Below are positions 36,351-43,549 of a stretch of DNA of 64,000 nucleotides, piece by piece. Within the stretch, counting starts at the first letter, position 1. Each line of letters begins with the position of its first letter. Under the pieces are notes generated by a model. The model had not been told where the DNA came from. It saw only the letters and a program-made list of their open reading frames with translations, and searched no databases. A program made the position numbers and the translations under genes. Source of the DNA: Syntrophaceae bacterium UBA6109 (GTDB lineage Bacteria; Desulfobacterota; Syntrophia; Syntrophales; UBA6109); assembly GCA_002428445.1 (NCBI GenBank), contig DIWJ01000026.1, positions 5,039 through 69,038 of the forward strand, written 5' to 3'.

Positions 36351-36372
36351 GAAGCTCGTTATGTTTTTTGAC

Positions 36373-36465
36373 TCAACGGCTCCCGGTCAATGGGCAGACC
36401 CCTGCGTAATAATAAAACCAGAAACCGAATTCGCTGAACATACGCTGCAGGTTTTTACCGCCCAT
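36373..36465 (-). CDS. Aromatic amino acid operon leader peptide (F/W/Y attenuator peptide)
   Basis: A 30-codon open frame, too short to be a usual protein, ahead of aroF. It contains FGFWFYYY (residues 14-21, counted MGGKNLQRMFSEFGFWFYYY), i.e. eight codons of which seven are Phe, Trp or Tyr; it ends AGVCPLTGSR. AAGGTG stands 6 bases before the ATG. Two intrinsic terminators follow before aroF. This is the arrangement of trpL/pheL-type attenuation, in which ribosome stalling at scarce charged tRNA decides whether the operon is transcribed. An internal ATG at 36441 is an alternative start. Confidence 0.8.
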   Translation of the reverse strand: MGGKNLQRMFSEFGFWFYYYAGVCPLTGSR

Positions 36466-36519
36466 CGGGAACACCTTTTCTCTTTTCGTTCGATGACAAA
36501 AACACATATCCTTCGGCCT

Positions 36520-36525
36520 TGTCAA
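36520..36525 (-). promoter_or_regulatory. Possible -35 box for the aromatic operon
   Basis: A perfect TTGACA is present on the minus strand 55 bases before the leader-peptide ATG. The expected -10 region is T-rich (TTTTTG or TTTTGT) and a poor match, so the promoter assignment is weak, but no better candidate was seen. Confidence 0.3.
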
Positions 36526-36545
36526 GAAAATATTTTTTTCGAGGG

Positions 36546-36559
36546 AAACCCCGGGGTTT
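36546..36559. promoter_or_regulatory. Perfect 14-base palindrome between divergent promoters
   Basis: AAACCCCGGGGTTT lies between the aromatic leader (minus) and the diadenylate cyclase promoter (plus), four bases upstream of the latter's -35. Its position suits an operator acting on one or both transcripts; no protein is assigned. Confidence 0.35.
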
Positions 36560-36562
36560 TCC

Positions 36563-36592
36563 TTGACAGGTTTCCGGCCGCTCCGGTATAGA
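36563..36592 (+). promoter_or_regulatory. Sigma-70 promoter of the diadenylate cyclase gene
   Basis: TTGACA (36563-36568) is followed after 18 bases by TATAGA (36587-36592). Transcription would start near 36599, about 27 bases before the ATG at 36626. Confidence 0.65.
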
Positions 36593-36625
36593 TAAATCAC
36601 TCCCGCTCTTGTGGATCGGAAATCC

Positions 36626-38086
36626 ATGATATCGTTCGGTGATTTTCTTCAAAATCTGAACATCCGCAACCTCCTGGATATCGCGATCATCTCCCTGATG
36701 ATCTACACGCTCCTGGTCTGGTTCAAGGAGCGCGCTTCGCGCTTCGTCCTGATGGGAATCAGCCTGCTGGGACTGCTCTACGTCGGGGCGCGGTTCTTTC
36801 ATCTCTATCTGACGACGGTCGTCCTGCAGGGCTTCTTCACGATCCTCCTGTTCGTTCTGGTCGTCATCTTTCAGGAAGACCTGCGCAGGCTATTTGAACG
36901 CATCGCCATCTGGGGTCGGATCGGCAAGAAGGGATCGGAGCAGGCGTCCCAGCACGACATCGTCGAGATCATTGCCCACACCGTCTCCAATCTCGCCCGG
37001 ATGCGGGTCGGGGCGCTGATCGTCCTCCAGGGAGAAGAGCCCCTCGATCGCCACATCCAGGGCGGGACCCTTCTCGAGGGCATCGTCAGCCAGCCTCTCC
37101 TGGAGAGCATCTTCGACCCCCATTCCATCGGCCATGACGGCGCCGTGATCATCGATGATCGCCGCGTCGTCCGTTTCGGCTGCCACCTGCCTCTGTCGGA
37201 CAAGGCGAGCCAGCTTTACGGCGTCGGACTCCGGCACACGGCGGCCCTGGGCCTGACCGAGCGTTCCGACGCCCTCTGCATCGTCGTCTCCGAAGAGACC
37301 GGCGGCATCTCGATTGCCAAGGGTGAGACACTCGAGCGGAGGATGAATCCCTCGGACTTCTGGGTTGCGCTGGAGTCCTTCTACGCAAAGAAGAGGCCCT
37401 TGAAGGGCCAATCGTGGCCGCTGCTGCGCTGGCTCAGGGAAAATACGAAGGAAAAGGTCATCGCCTTGCTGCTGGCGTGCGTCCTGTGGGTTGTCTTCGG
37501 ATACCAGCGGGAATCCGTTCGCCGGGAATTCATCGTTCCGGTCGAATATACCAAGGTCTCTCCGCAATGGGTGCTCGAGGAGCCCCGCATCACGGAGGCG
37601 AAAATCATGCTGATGGGACCTCCCCAGGCCTTCCAGTTGCTCGACGAGGGCACGCTGAAGGTGTCGCTGGATCTGTCTTCCCTGAAAGAGGGGCGCCAGG
37701 ATTTTGTCCTGTCCAAGGATATGGTGAAGACTCCCTCGACGCTGACCGTCGTCGGCATCAAGCCCACCCGGGCGGCGATCGTGGCCTACCGGCTCATGAA
37801 CGTTTCCGCTCCCGTGGAGATCGTCACCGCCGGTGAGCCGCCGCCGGGTTTGGCGGTCGAGGAGATCACCGCCTCTCCCGCCACCGTGGAATATCTGATG
37901 CCTTCCCGGTACGCGCACGGCGTCCTGACGGTCCGTACGGAACCGATCAACCTGTCCGCATTGACCTCGACCCAGACACTCTCCCCCAAACTGATCTTCC
38001 CTCCGGAGGCACAGTTCCGGCAGAACCGGGAACCCCTTATCAAGGTGCTGGTGACATTGAAGAAGAAGGGCAGGCAGCGGGACTGA
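36626..38086 (+). CDS. Diadenylate cyclase (CdaA/DacA type) fused to YbbR domains
   Basis: A 486-residue protein. Residues 1-90 hold about three membrane helices, about 95-260 a DisA_N-type diadenylate cyclase domain, then another membrane helix (KVIALLLACVLWVVFGY, about 275-291). A periplasmic part follows with YbbR-like repeats (about 300-480). The cyclase motif DGA is present (GHDGAVII), but the partner motif usually written RHR reads LRHTAALG. In Firmicutes cdaA and ybbR (cdaR) are separate adjacent genes; here they are one chain. A GTG at 36611 is an alternative start; neither has a strong ribosome-binding site. Confidence 0.85.
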   Translation: MISFGDFLQNLNIRNLLDIAIISLMIYTLLVWFKERASRFVLMGISLLGLLYVGARFFHLYLTTVVLQGFFTILLFVLVVIFQEDLRRLFERIAIWGRIGKKGSEQASQHDIVEIIAHTVSNLARMRVGALIVLQGEEPLDRHIQGGTLLEGIVSQPLLESIFDPHSIGHDGAVIIDDRRVVRFGCHLPLSDKASQLYGVGLRHTAALGLTERSDALCIVVSEETGGISIAKGETLERRMNPSDFWVALESFYAKKRPLKGQSWPLLRWLRENTKEKVIALLLACVLWVVFGYQRESVRREFIVPVEYTKVSPQWVLEEPRITEAKIMLMGPPQAFQLLDEGTLKVSLDLSSLKEGRQDFVLSKDMVKTPSTLTVVGIKPTRAAIVAYRLMNVSAPVEIVTAGEPPPGLAVEEITASPATVEYLMPSRYAHGVLTVRTEPINLSALTSTQTLSPKLIFPPEAQFRQNREPLIKVLVTLKKKGRQRD

Positions 38087-38092
38087 TTGCCG

Positions 38093-39547
38093 TCAGCGGT
38101 AATCCTCCTTGCGGATACCGTACCGGGTCAGAAGTTTGTGGATCTGGCGCGTCGTGACGCCTGCGGCATTGGCCGTGGCATTGATCCGTCCGCGGTGCTG
38201 CGCAAGCAGTTCCTTGAGATAGAGCCCCTCCGCCTCGCGAGCCGCCCGGTTCCTGACATCGGCCAGTTTAGGCGCGGCGCCGTTCCGAACCGGGGCCGTT
38301 GCCGGCGCGGCAGGAGCGCCGATCAGCTCGGCGGGAAAACTTCCGGGGGTAAGCACGGACGTCTTCTCCAGGATATAGGCCCGTTCGATCAGGTTCTGCA
38401 GTTCGCGGATATTCCCCGGCCATGCGTAGCGCCGGAACGCCTCCATCACCTGCGGATGGACGTAATGGATTCCCTTCCGTCCGAAGCGATTGACGTCCTT
38501 GAGAAAAACATCGACCAGAAGCGGAATGTCCTCCCGGCGCTCCCGCAGCGGAGGAAGTTCGATCGGAAACACATTGAGCCGGAAATACAGATCGCTCCGA
38601 AAGGCCCCGGTTTCGACCATCGCCTTGAGATTCATGTTGGACGCGGCAAGAATCCGCACATCCGCGTCGATCTCTTCCTGCCCCCCGACGCGCTGAAAAG
38701 TCTTCTCCTGAAGAACCTGCAAGAGCTTGATCTGGGATGCCGGCGCCATGGTGCCGACCTCGTCGAGGAAGATGGTCCCGCCGCGGGCCAGTTCGAACTT
38801 GCCGAGCTTGCGCGTCACCGCCCCTGTGAAGGCCCCGCGCTCATGTCCGAACAGTTCGCTTTCCAGCAGTGTTTCCGGAACGGCGCCGCAGTGCACGCTG
38901 ATGAACGGGAAATCGGCGCGGTTGCTGTGACGATGAACGAGGCGCGCCAGCATGCTTTTGCCCGTTCCCGTCTCGCCGACGAGCAGAACCGTGCTGCGGG
39001 TGGGCGCCACCATGCGGACCTGCCCGTAGACGTAGCGCATGAGCGGATTGGCGGTCTGGATCATCTGCAGGATGTCGGAACGCCAGAAACGCCCGCGCAG
39101 ATAATCCAGCTCCTCCTGAGCCAGAAGAGACTCGCGGATGCTGTCCGTTACGTATTTCACCTCGTCGCGGTTCAGGGGATAGGTAAGGTAATTGGCCGCC
39201 CCGGCCTTGACGGCCGATACGGCCTGGCGGATCCGGTCCGTCGGGGCCAGGACAATGACCTCCGCCGATGGTTGCAGCTGCCAGAGCCGTTGAAGGGCTT
39301 CGCCGTAGAGGGCTTCCGACTCCGGTTCGGGCGTCTGTTCCGGCTCGCCCTCCTCCGCCGCGCCGGCTTGCGCCAGGTCCGGAAGCTGATCCAGCCCCAC
39401 GAAGACATAGTCAAAGCGGTCCTTGCGGCATGCCTCGATGCAGGCTCCGGCGGTCGAGACGAAACGGACCTTCCCATCCCCGCGAAAGGATACGCGGATC
39501 GCCTCGCAGGACTTGGGGTCGTCGGTCACGACGAGAATCTGTTTCAT
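38093..39547 (-). CDS. Sigma-54-dependent regulator with degenerate receiver domain
   Basis: A 484-residue NtrC-family activator. The AAA+ domain has GETGTGKS, the sigma-54 contact loop GAFTGA and FLDEVG; a Fis-type helix-turn-helix closes the protein ([17 protein letters not shown]). The N-terminal receiver (1-130) has the acidic pair TDD and a possible phospho-Asp in FVGLDQLP. It contains an acidic insertion of about 25 residues after that and ends YLTYPL where a KP would be usual. Signalling may thus not be by ordinary phosphorylation. GAGGT 4 bases before ATG 39547 fixes the start. Confidence 0.85.
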   Translation of the reverse strand: MKQILVVTDDPKSCEAIRVSFRGDGKVRFVSTAGACIEACRKDRFDYVFVGLDQLPDLAQAGAAEEGEPEQTPEPESEALYGEALQRLWQLQPSAEVIVLAPTDRIRQAVSAVKAGAANYLTYPLNRDEVKYVTDSIRESLLAQEELDYLRGRFWRSDILQMIQTANPLMRYVYGQVRMVAPTRSTVLLVGETGTGKSMLARLVHRHSNRADFPFISVHCGAVPETLLESELFGHERGAFTGAVTRKLGKFELARGGTIFLDEVGTMAPASQIKLLQVLQEKTFQRVGGQEEIDADVRILAASNMNLKAMVETGAFRSDLYFRLNVFPIELPPLRERREDIPLLVDVFLKDVNRFGRKGIHYVHPQVMEAFRRYAWPGNIRELQNLIERAYILEKTSVLTPGSFPAELIGAPAAPATAPVRNGAAPKLADVRNRAAREAEGLYLKELLAQHRGRINATANAAGVTTRQIHKLLTRYGIRKEDYR

Positions 39548-39563
39548 CGGTACCTCTAGGCTG

Positions 39564-39667
39564 TTGAATCCGACAGCGAGCGCCGCCTCCCCGGGGGCGG
39601 ACGAGCGAATGAAGAATAAATTTCCTTCCCTGGGGATCGACGATTCTCCAGCGCTTTTCCGGAGAGT
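39564..39667. repeat. Modular direct repeat, copy 1
   Basis: Begins ATCCGACAGCGAGCGCC (shared 17-mer with copy 2), then a GC-rich hairpin, GAGCGAATGAA, GGGGATCG and finally a hairpin of GACGATTCTCC with GGAGAGTCGTC. The block order is the same as in copy 2, but the hairpin sequences differ. Confidence 0.5.
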
Positions 39668-39672
39668 CGTCC

Positions 39673-39783
39673 ATCCGACAGCGAGCGCCATCCGGCGGCT
39701 ATGCCGCAGGATAAGCGAGCGCATGAAAGTCGAGCCTTCTCCTTAGGGATCGCGGATATCCGAATCCCGCTTCGGATATCCGC
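39673..39783. repeat. Modular direct repeat, copy 2, with 13-bp perfect hairpin
   Basis: Begins with the same ATCCGACAGCGAGCGCC, then a hairpin, GAGCGCATGAA and GGGATCG. It ends in GCGGATATCCGAA (39752-39764) paired exactly with TTCGGATATCCGC (39771-39783). No T-run follows, so a terminator role is not supported. Confidence 0.5.
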
Positions 39784-39817
39784 TAAAACGCCCGTCTGCT
39801 GCGTTTCCCTCATCCTT

Positions 39818-39886
39818 CGCCCTTCGATCCTTCGGCAAGCTCAGGACAAGCTCCAAGGTTTGTCATGCTGAGCCTGTCGAAGCATC
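39818..39886. repeat. Dispersed palindromic repeat of the GGCAAGCTCAGG type
   Basis: CTTCGGCAAGCTCAG and, further on, CTGAGCCTGTCGAAG form an imperfect inverted repeat. From memory, sequences of this kind (TTCGACAAGCTCAGG...) recur many times between genes in diverse bacterial genomes, often as short mobile palindromes. Confidence 0.5.
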
Positions 39887-39944
39887 GGGAGCCTTGCATC
39901 CAGGCATTTTTGAACAGCCTGGAAGAGACGTTTCAATACTCCGT

Positions 39945-41309
39945 TCAGAATTTGAGGTTATATTTTTTGAGCTTGTACCGGAGCATCCGCTCCGAGATGC
40001 CGAGGATTTCGGCGGCGCGCGTCTGGTGATCTCCCGCCCTGGCCATGGCGTCCACAATGAGTTTCCGCTCCAGGTCCTCGATGGATCCCCGCAGCAGGCC
40101 GTCCTCCTTGTCCCGCTCTTCCACCGAGGGGATTTCGCCCGCCCCGAAGGGAAGGTCCTCGACGCCGATCACAGTCCCGCGGCAGATCACGACGGCGCGT
40201 TCGATGATGTTCTCCAGCTCCCGGACGTTTCCCGGGTAGTCGTACTTCATGAGCAGGTCCCTGGCCTCGCTGCTGATCCCTTCCAGATCCTTGCCGTTGT
40301 CGGCGGCGAATCGCGCCAGAAAATGTTCGATCAGAGGGGGGATGTCTTCCTTGCGCTCCCGGAGCGGAGGGATGTCCAGGCGGACCACGTTCAGGCGGTA
40401 GAAGAGATCCTCGCGGAACGCCCCCTCGCGGACCCTCGCCTCCAGGTCGCGGTTGGTGGCGCTGATGATCCGGACATCGGTGCGGACCGTCGCATTCCCT
40501 CCCAGCCGCTGGAACTCCCGCTCCTGAAGGAAGCGAAGCAGTTTCACCTGCACGGCCGGCGCGATTTCCCCCACCTCGTCGAGGAACAGCGTTCCCCCGT
40601 CCGCCTCCTCGAAGCGCCCGATCCTGCGTCCCACGGCGCCGGTAAAGGCCCCCTTCTCGTGCCCGAAGAGTTCACTCTCCAGGAGTCCTTCCGGAACGGC
40701 CCCGCAGTTCACGGCGATGATGGGCCTGCCGGAACGGGGGCTCAGGTGGTGGATCAAGCGGGCAACCAGTTCCTTGCCGGTGCCGCTTTCGCCCTGCAGC
40801 AGGACGGTCGTCCGGCTGGCCGCAATCCGGCCCGCCATATTGAGAACCGTCTCCATTTTCGGGCTGCTGTAGACGATGCGATCCGTGGTGATCCCCTTTG
40901 CCCCGAGCTGTTCGCGGAGCAGCTCGTTTTCCCGGAGCAGGGTTCTCCGCTCGGCCACCCGGTCCACGAGGAGCAGCAGTTCCTCGAACTCGATGGGTTT
41001 GGTGATGTAATCGAGGGCGCCCGCCTTCATCGCATCCACGGCCGTTTCGATGGTCCCATAGGCCGTAATGATGACGACGTCGATCTCCGGGTTGATGCGC
41101 TTGACTTCCTTGAGGACCGTCATGCCGTCCATGCCGGGCATCTTGTAATCGAGCAGAAGAAGATCGAAGTGGCCGGCCCTCACCCTTTCGAGAGCCCGCT
41201 CGCCGTTTTCCGCTTCCGCCACGGCATGGCCTTCCTTGATGAGGAAGTCCCGCAGCATTTCCCGCTGGGATTTCCCATCTTCGACGATCAGAATCTGCAG
41301 TTTTTTCAT
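39945..41309 (-). CDS. Sigma-54-dependent response regulator (NtrC family)
   Basis: A 454-residue activator. The receiver domain (1-120) is complete: acidic VEDGKSQ, phospho-Asp in LLLLDYKMPGMDG, Thr/Ala switch IITAYG, Lys in YITKP. The AAA+ domain (about 140-380) has GESGTGKE, GAFTGA and FLDEVGE; a Fis-type helix-turn-helix (RAAEILGISERMLRYKL) follows. Its ATG overlaps the kinase stop by ATGA, so the two are a cognate pair. Targets should carry sigma-54 promoters; one candidate lies at 43418-43433. Confidence 0.95.
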   Translation of the reverse strand: MKKLQILIVEDGKSQREMLRDFLIKEGHAVAEAENGERALERVRAGHFDLLLLDYKMPGMDGMTVLKEVKRINPEIDVVIITAYGTIETAVDAMKAGALDYITKPIEFEELLLLVDRVAERRTLLRENELLREQLGAKGITTDRIVYSSPKMETVLNMAGRIAASRTTVLLQGESGTGKELVARLIHHLSPRSGRPIIAVNCGAVPEGLLESELFGHEKGAFTGAVGRRIGRFEEADGGTLFLDEVGEIAPAVQVKLLRFLQEREFQRLGGNATVRTDVRIISATNRDLEARVREGAFREDLFYRLNVVRLDIPPLRERKEDIPPLIEHFLARFAADNGKDLEGISSEARDLLMKYDYPGNVRELENIIERAVVICRGTVIGVEDLPFGAGEIPSVEERDKEDGLLRGSIEDLERKLIVDAMARAGDHQTRAAEILGISERMLRYKLKKYNLKF

Positions 41310-43141
41310 AGGCCGTTTCCTGTTGGACGTCTGTCCGCACCCGCCCCCGCCGTCTTCTCCGCCGCCCGTTCGGCGGGCAGGAAGATCTCGAAGGTCGTTC
41401 CCTCCCCGGCCTTGCTCACAACACGGATCTCGCCGCCGTGGCCGCGGACGATCTCGTGCGCCAGGGACAGTCCCAGGCCAAGCCCCTTTTCCTTGGTGGT
41501 ATATTCGGGGCTGAAGATGTGGTCCAATTCCTCCGCCGTCATGCCGCATCCCGTATCGGATACGGCAATGCGCACGGGCTTGCCGCGTTTGGCCTCCACC
41601 GCGATGGTAATCGTTCCTTTGCCGGTGATGGATTCCATGGCGTTCTTCACGATGTTCAGAAGCGCCTGCTGAAGCTTGTCCGCATCCATGGGAAGAACAT
41701 GCGCCTCTTTCCAGGAGGTCCGGAAGACAACTCCCCTGACCGCCGCTTCCTCCTGCAGAAGATTCACGATTTTCTGGAGCACCTCCGTGACCGGATAGTC
41801 CCGGAATTCCAGACGGCGGCTCTTCGAGAAGGTCAGAAACTCCTCGATGATCCCGTTCAGGCGCCGGATCTCGTCGCGGATGACGCCCGTCAGCGTCTGG
41901 AAGTCTGCGACCTTATCCTGCTCGCTGGGCGAAAATTCCCGTTTGAGACGCTGGCTCGCCATGCTGATCGCGTTGAGGGGGTTGCGGATCTCGTGGGCAA
42001 CGCCGGCGGCGAGCTGTCCCAGGGCCGACAGCCGCTCGGCCTTTTCGAGCTGGCGCTCCATCCGCACGATGCCGGCCAGATGCCGGTTCTGGTCGTAGTA
42101 CAGCAGCATCATGGCGAGCAGGGTGATGAGAACGACGATCCCCATGAAGAGGTAGGTGTTGCGCCGGTTTTCCTCCAGGATTGTTTCCGTGCTCTTCAGT
42201 TCGAGTCCAACCCTCGCGATCCCATAGACCTGGTTGTTCAGGAAAAAGGGGGCCGCAATCTCCAGAATCCGGTCGTTTCCCTCGGCGAGTTTGCGGCTTT
42301 CGACTTTGCGCTTTCCGGCCAGGATCTCGCCGATGTGCAGGGTCCCGGACTGTACCTGAGCCGGGACTTTCCCGGCGCTCCCCAGGATCTTTTCCTGGCG
42401 GTCCGCGATCGTGACGTACAGGAGCCCCTGTCCTCCCTGTCCTCCCTGTCCTCCTCCCAGGTCTGCGATGACCTTTTCGACGGAGACCTTGGTTCCCCAA
42501 TAGCGCAGGCCGTCGCGATCCATGGCGATGATGACAGTTCCGCTTCCGTCGGCGCGCCTCAAGGCGATGAAGCCGATCTTTTTCATCTTTCCGAGATGGG
42601 CGATCGCCTCGAGGGTGATCTCCCCGCGGGGGGGCGGCGAAAAACCCGTCTCTGCGAACAGATCGCGCGGCAGTTTGCGGCTGTAATGGACGGCTTTCCC
42701 CCTCTCGTTGAGAACCGCTACGAGCCATAATCCCTTTTCGTCGGCATAGGTTTTCAGGTAGACGTTGTTCAGGCCTTTCGCCTTCCAGCGCTTGTCGATC
42801 TCCTGCGCCAGGTCGACCATCGCCTTCGTCAGCGATTTCTGGGCGGCCGAGACCTCCTCCTTGAGCGGTACGAAGGTCTCACTTCCGCTGGCCTGGCGGG
42901 CCTGGGCCAGATAGTTCAGGTTTTCCTGAACCAGTTTCTGGATGACGTCGATGATATCCAGGCCCCGGCTCTCCATGAAACTGACGAGCGTCCGGTCGAC
43001 ACGGTTCAGGTCCTGGATACCCATGGTGAGGATGATGCCGATGAAGACCGCGCAGACGGCGGCGACGGCGAGAGGCTGGAGGAAGGGTCGATTGTGCTGC
43101 AGGTGTCGCTGTTGCCAGACGATTTTCTTGTCGGACTGCAT
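41306..43141 (-). CDS. Membrane sensor histidine kinase
   Basis: A 611-residue kinase partnered with the adjacent regulator. A transmembrane helix (about 25-45), an extracytoplasmic sensing region (about 46-330) and a second helix (about 335-355) precede the HisKA domain with AAGVAHEIRNPLNA (about 383-396). The ATPase domain has DTGCGM and GLGLGLSLAHEIV. A Gly-Gln-Gly-Gly repeat in the sensor region is encoded by three perfect 9-base repeats. ATG 43141 is taken with GGAGG 11 bases upstream; a TTG at 43150 is nearer to it. Confidence 0.92.
   Translation of the reverse strand: MQSDKKIVWQQRHLQHNRPFLQPLAVAAVCAVFIGIILTMGIQDLNRVDRTLVSFMESRGLDIIDVIQKLVQENLNYLAQARQASGSETFVPLKEEVSAAQKSLTKAMVDLAQEIDKRWKAKGLNNVYLKTYADEKGLWLVAVLNERGKAVHYSRKLPRDLFAETGFSPPPRGEITLEAIAHLGKMKKIGFIALRRADGSGTVIIAMDRDGLRYWGTKVSVEKVIADLGGGQGGQGGQGLLYVTIADRQEKILGSAGKVPAQVQSGTLHIGEILAGKRKVESRKLAEGNDRILEIAAPFFLNNQVYGIARVGLELKSTETILEENRRNTYLFMGIVVLITLLAMMLLYYDQNRHLAGIVRMERQLEKAERLSALGQLAAGVAHEIRNPLNAISMASQRLKREFSPSEQDKVADFQTLTGVIRDEIRRLNGIIEEFLTFSKSRRLEFRDYPVTEVLQKIVNLLQEEAAVRGVVFRTSWKEAHVLPMDADKLQQALLNIVKNAMESITGKGTITIAVEAKRGKPVRIAVSDTGCGMTAEELDHIFSPEYTTKEKGLGLGLSLAHEIVRGHGGEIRVVSKAGEGTTFEIFLPAERAAEKTAGAGADRRPTGNGL
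42428..42454. repeat. Three perfect tandem 9-base repeats inside the kinase gene
   Basis: CTGTCCTCC occurs three times in a row and encodes GQG-type tripeptides in the sensor domain. Since 9 is a multiple of 3, slippage would change repeat number without breaking the frame. Confidence 0.7.
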
Positions 43142-43525
43142 GCTTACCAAAACCTCCAGCGATCTCGGCGGTTATCTTATGGAAAACCTCCAAAAAGTCA
43201 ACGAATGATTGGAAAACGGAATCGACATTTTTGTCGAAAGGACCCGAAAAGGGCGTAAGAAGCGTAACTGTTTGTATTCAAAGAATTCTGTCTTGCTGCT
43301 CTCTGGTTATTCGACAAATATTGCCTTGCGAACCCCTTCTTTTGGAACCGTGATTTCGCCGCTGAAAAGTCAGAAATACCCGTCTTTCCGGTCAGTTAAT
43401 ACGCATTCTGCCGACGCTGGCATGCTATCTGCATTCTATCGACCAGAAAGAGATGATCGGTGAAACAAACGGGCATGCTTCGCCGACAGGATAATCCAGA
43501 ATCCTCCTGAATATAGGGGGGAGGT
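43142..43525. other. Intergenic region containing a candidate sigma-54 transcript
   Basis: No protein gene is recognised in these 384 bases. The left part is A+T-richer than the flanks and unassigned. The right part holds the sigma-54-type promoter, the proposed small RNA and its terminator, all on the plus strand, opposite to both flanking genes. Confidence 0.6.
43418..43433 (+). promoter_or_regulatory. Candidate sigma-54 promoter
   Basis: TGGCATGCTATCTGCA matches the -24/-12 form TGGCAC-N5-TTGCA at most positions, with the required GG and GC exactly 10 bases apart. The next plus-strand element is a terminator about 100 bases downstream. Two NtrC-type activators are encoded next door. Confidence 0.5.
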
Positions 43526-43549
43526 TCACGAACCTCCCCCCTTCTTTTT
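43445..43549 (+). ncRNA. Candidate sigma-54-dependent small RNA
   Basis: The expected transcript from the -24/-12 element is about 100 bases and ends in a strong intrinsic terminator. It contains AATCCTCCTGA (43499-43509) just before the terminator stem, an unpaired-looking anti-Shine-Dalgarno type stretch as used by some regulatory RNAs. A 13-codon frame (43453-43494, MIGETNGHASPTG) lies inside but has only a weak ribosome-binding site. No known RNA family is recognised. Confidence 0.4.
43516..43549 (+). terminator. Strong intrinsic terminator (plus strand)
   Basis: GGGGGGAGGT (43516-43525) pairs with ACCTCCCCCC (43532-43541) around a short TCACGA loop, followed by TTCTTTTT (43542-43549). 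The T-run is on the plus strand, so it ends a plus-strand transcript, not rarA. It overlaps the last codons of rarA (minus). Confidence 0.8.

Larger units (their letters stand above)
39548..39944. other. Intergenic region rich in palindromic repeats
   Basis: No gene is seen in these 397 bases. The stretch is almost filled by two modular repeat copies (39564-39667 and 39673-39783) and a further palindromic repeat (39818-39886). No promoter with good boxes was recognised for the 39547 gene. Confidence 0.6.

Noticed and set aside
43453..43494. 13-codon frame MIGETNGHASPTG in the proposed small RNA
   Set aside because: Only a weak, closely spaced ribosome-binding site and no recognisable product; kept as a note within the RNA feature.
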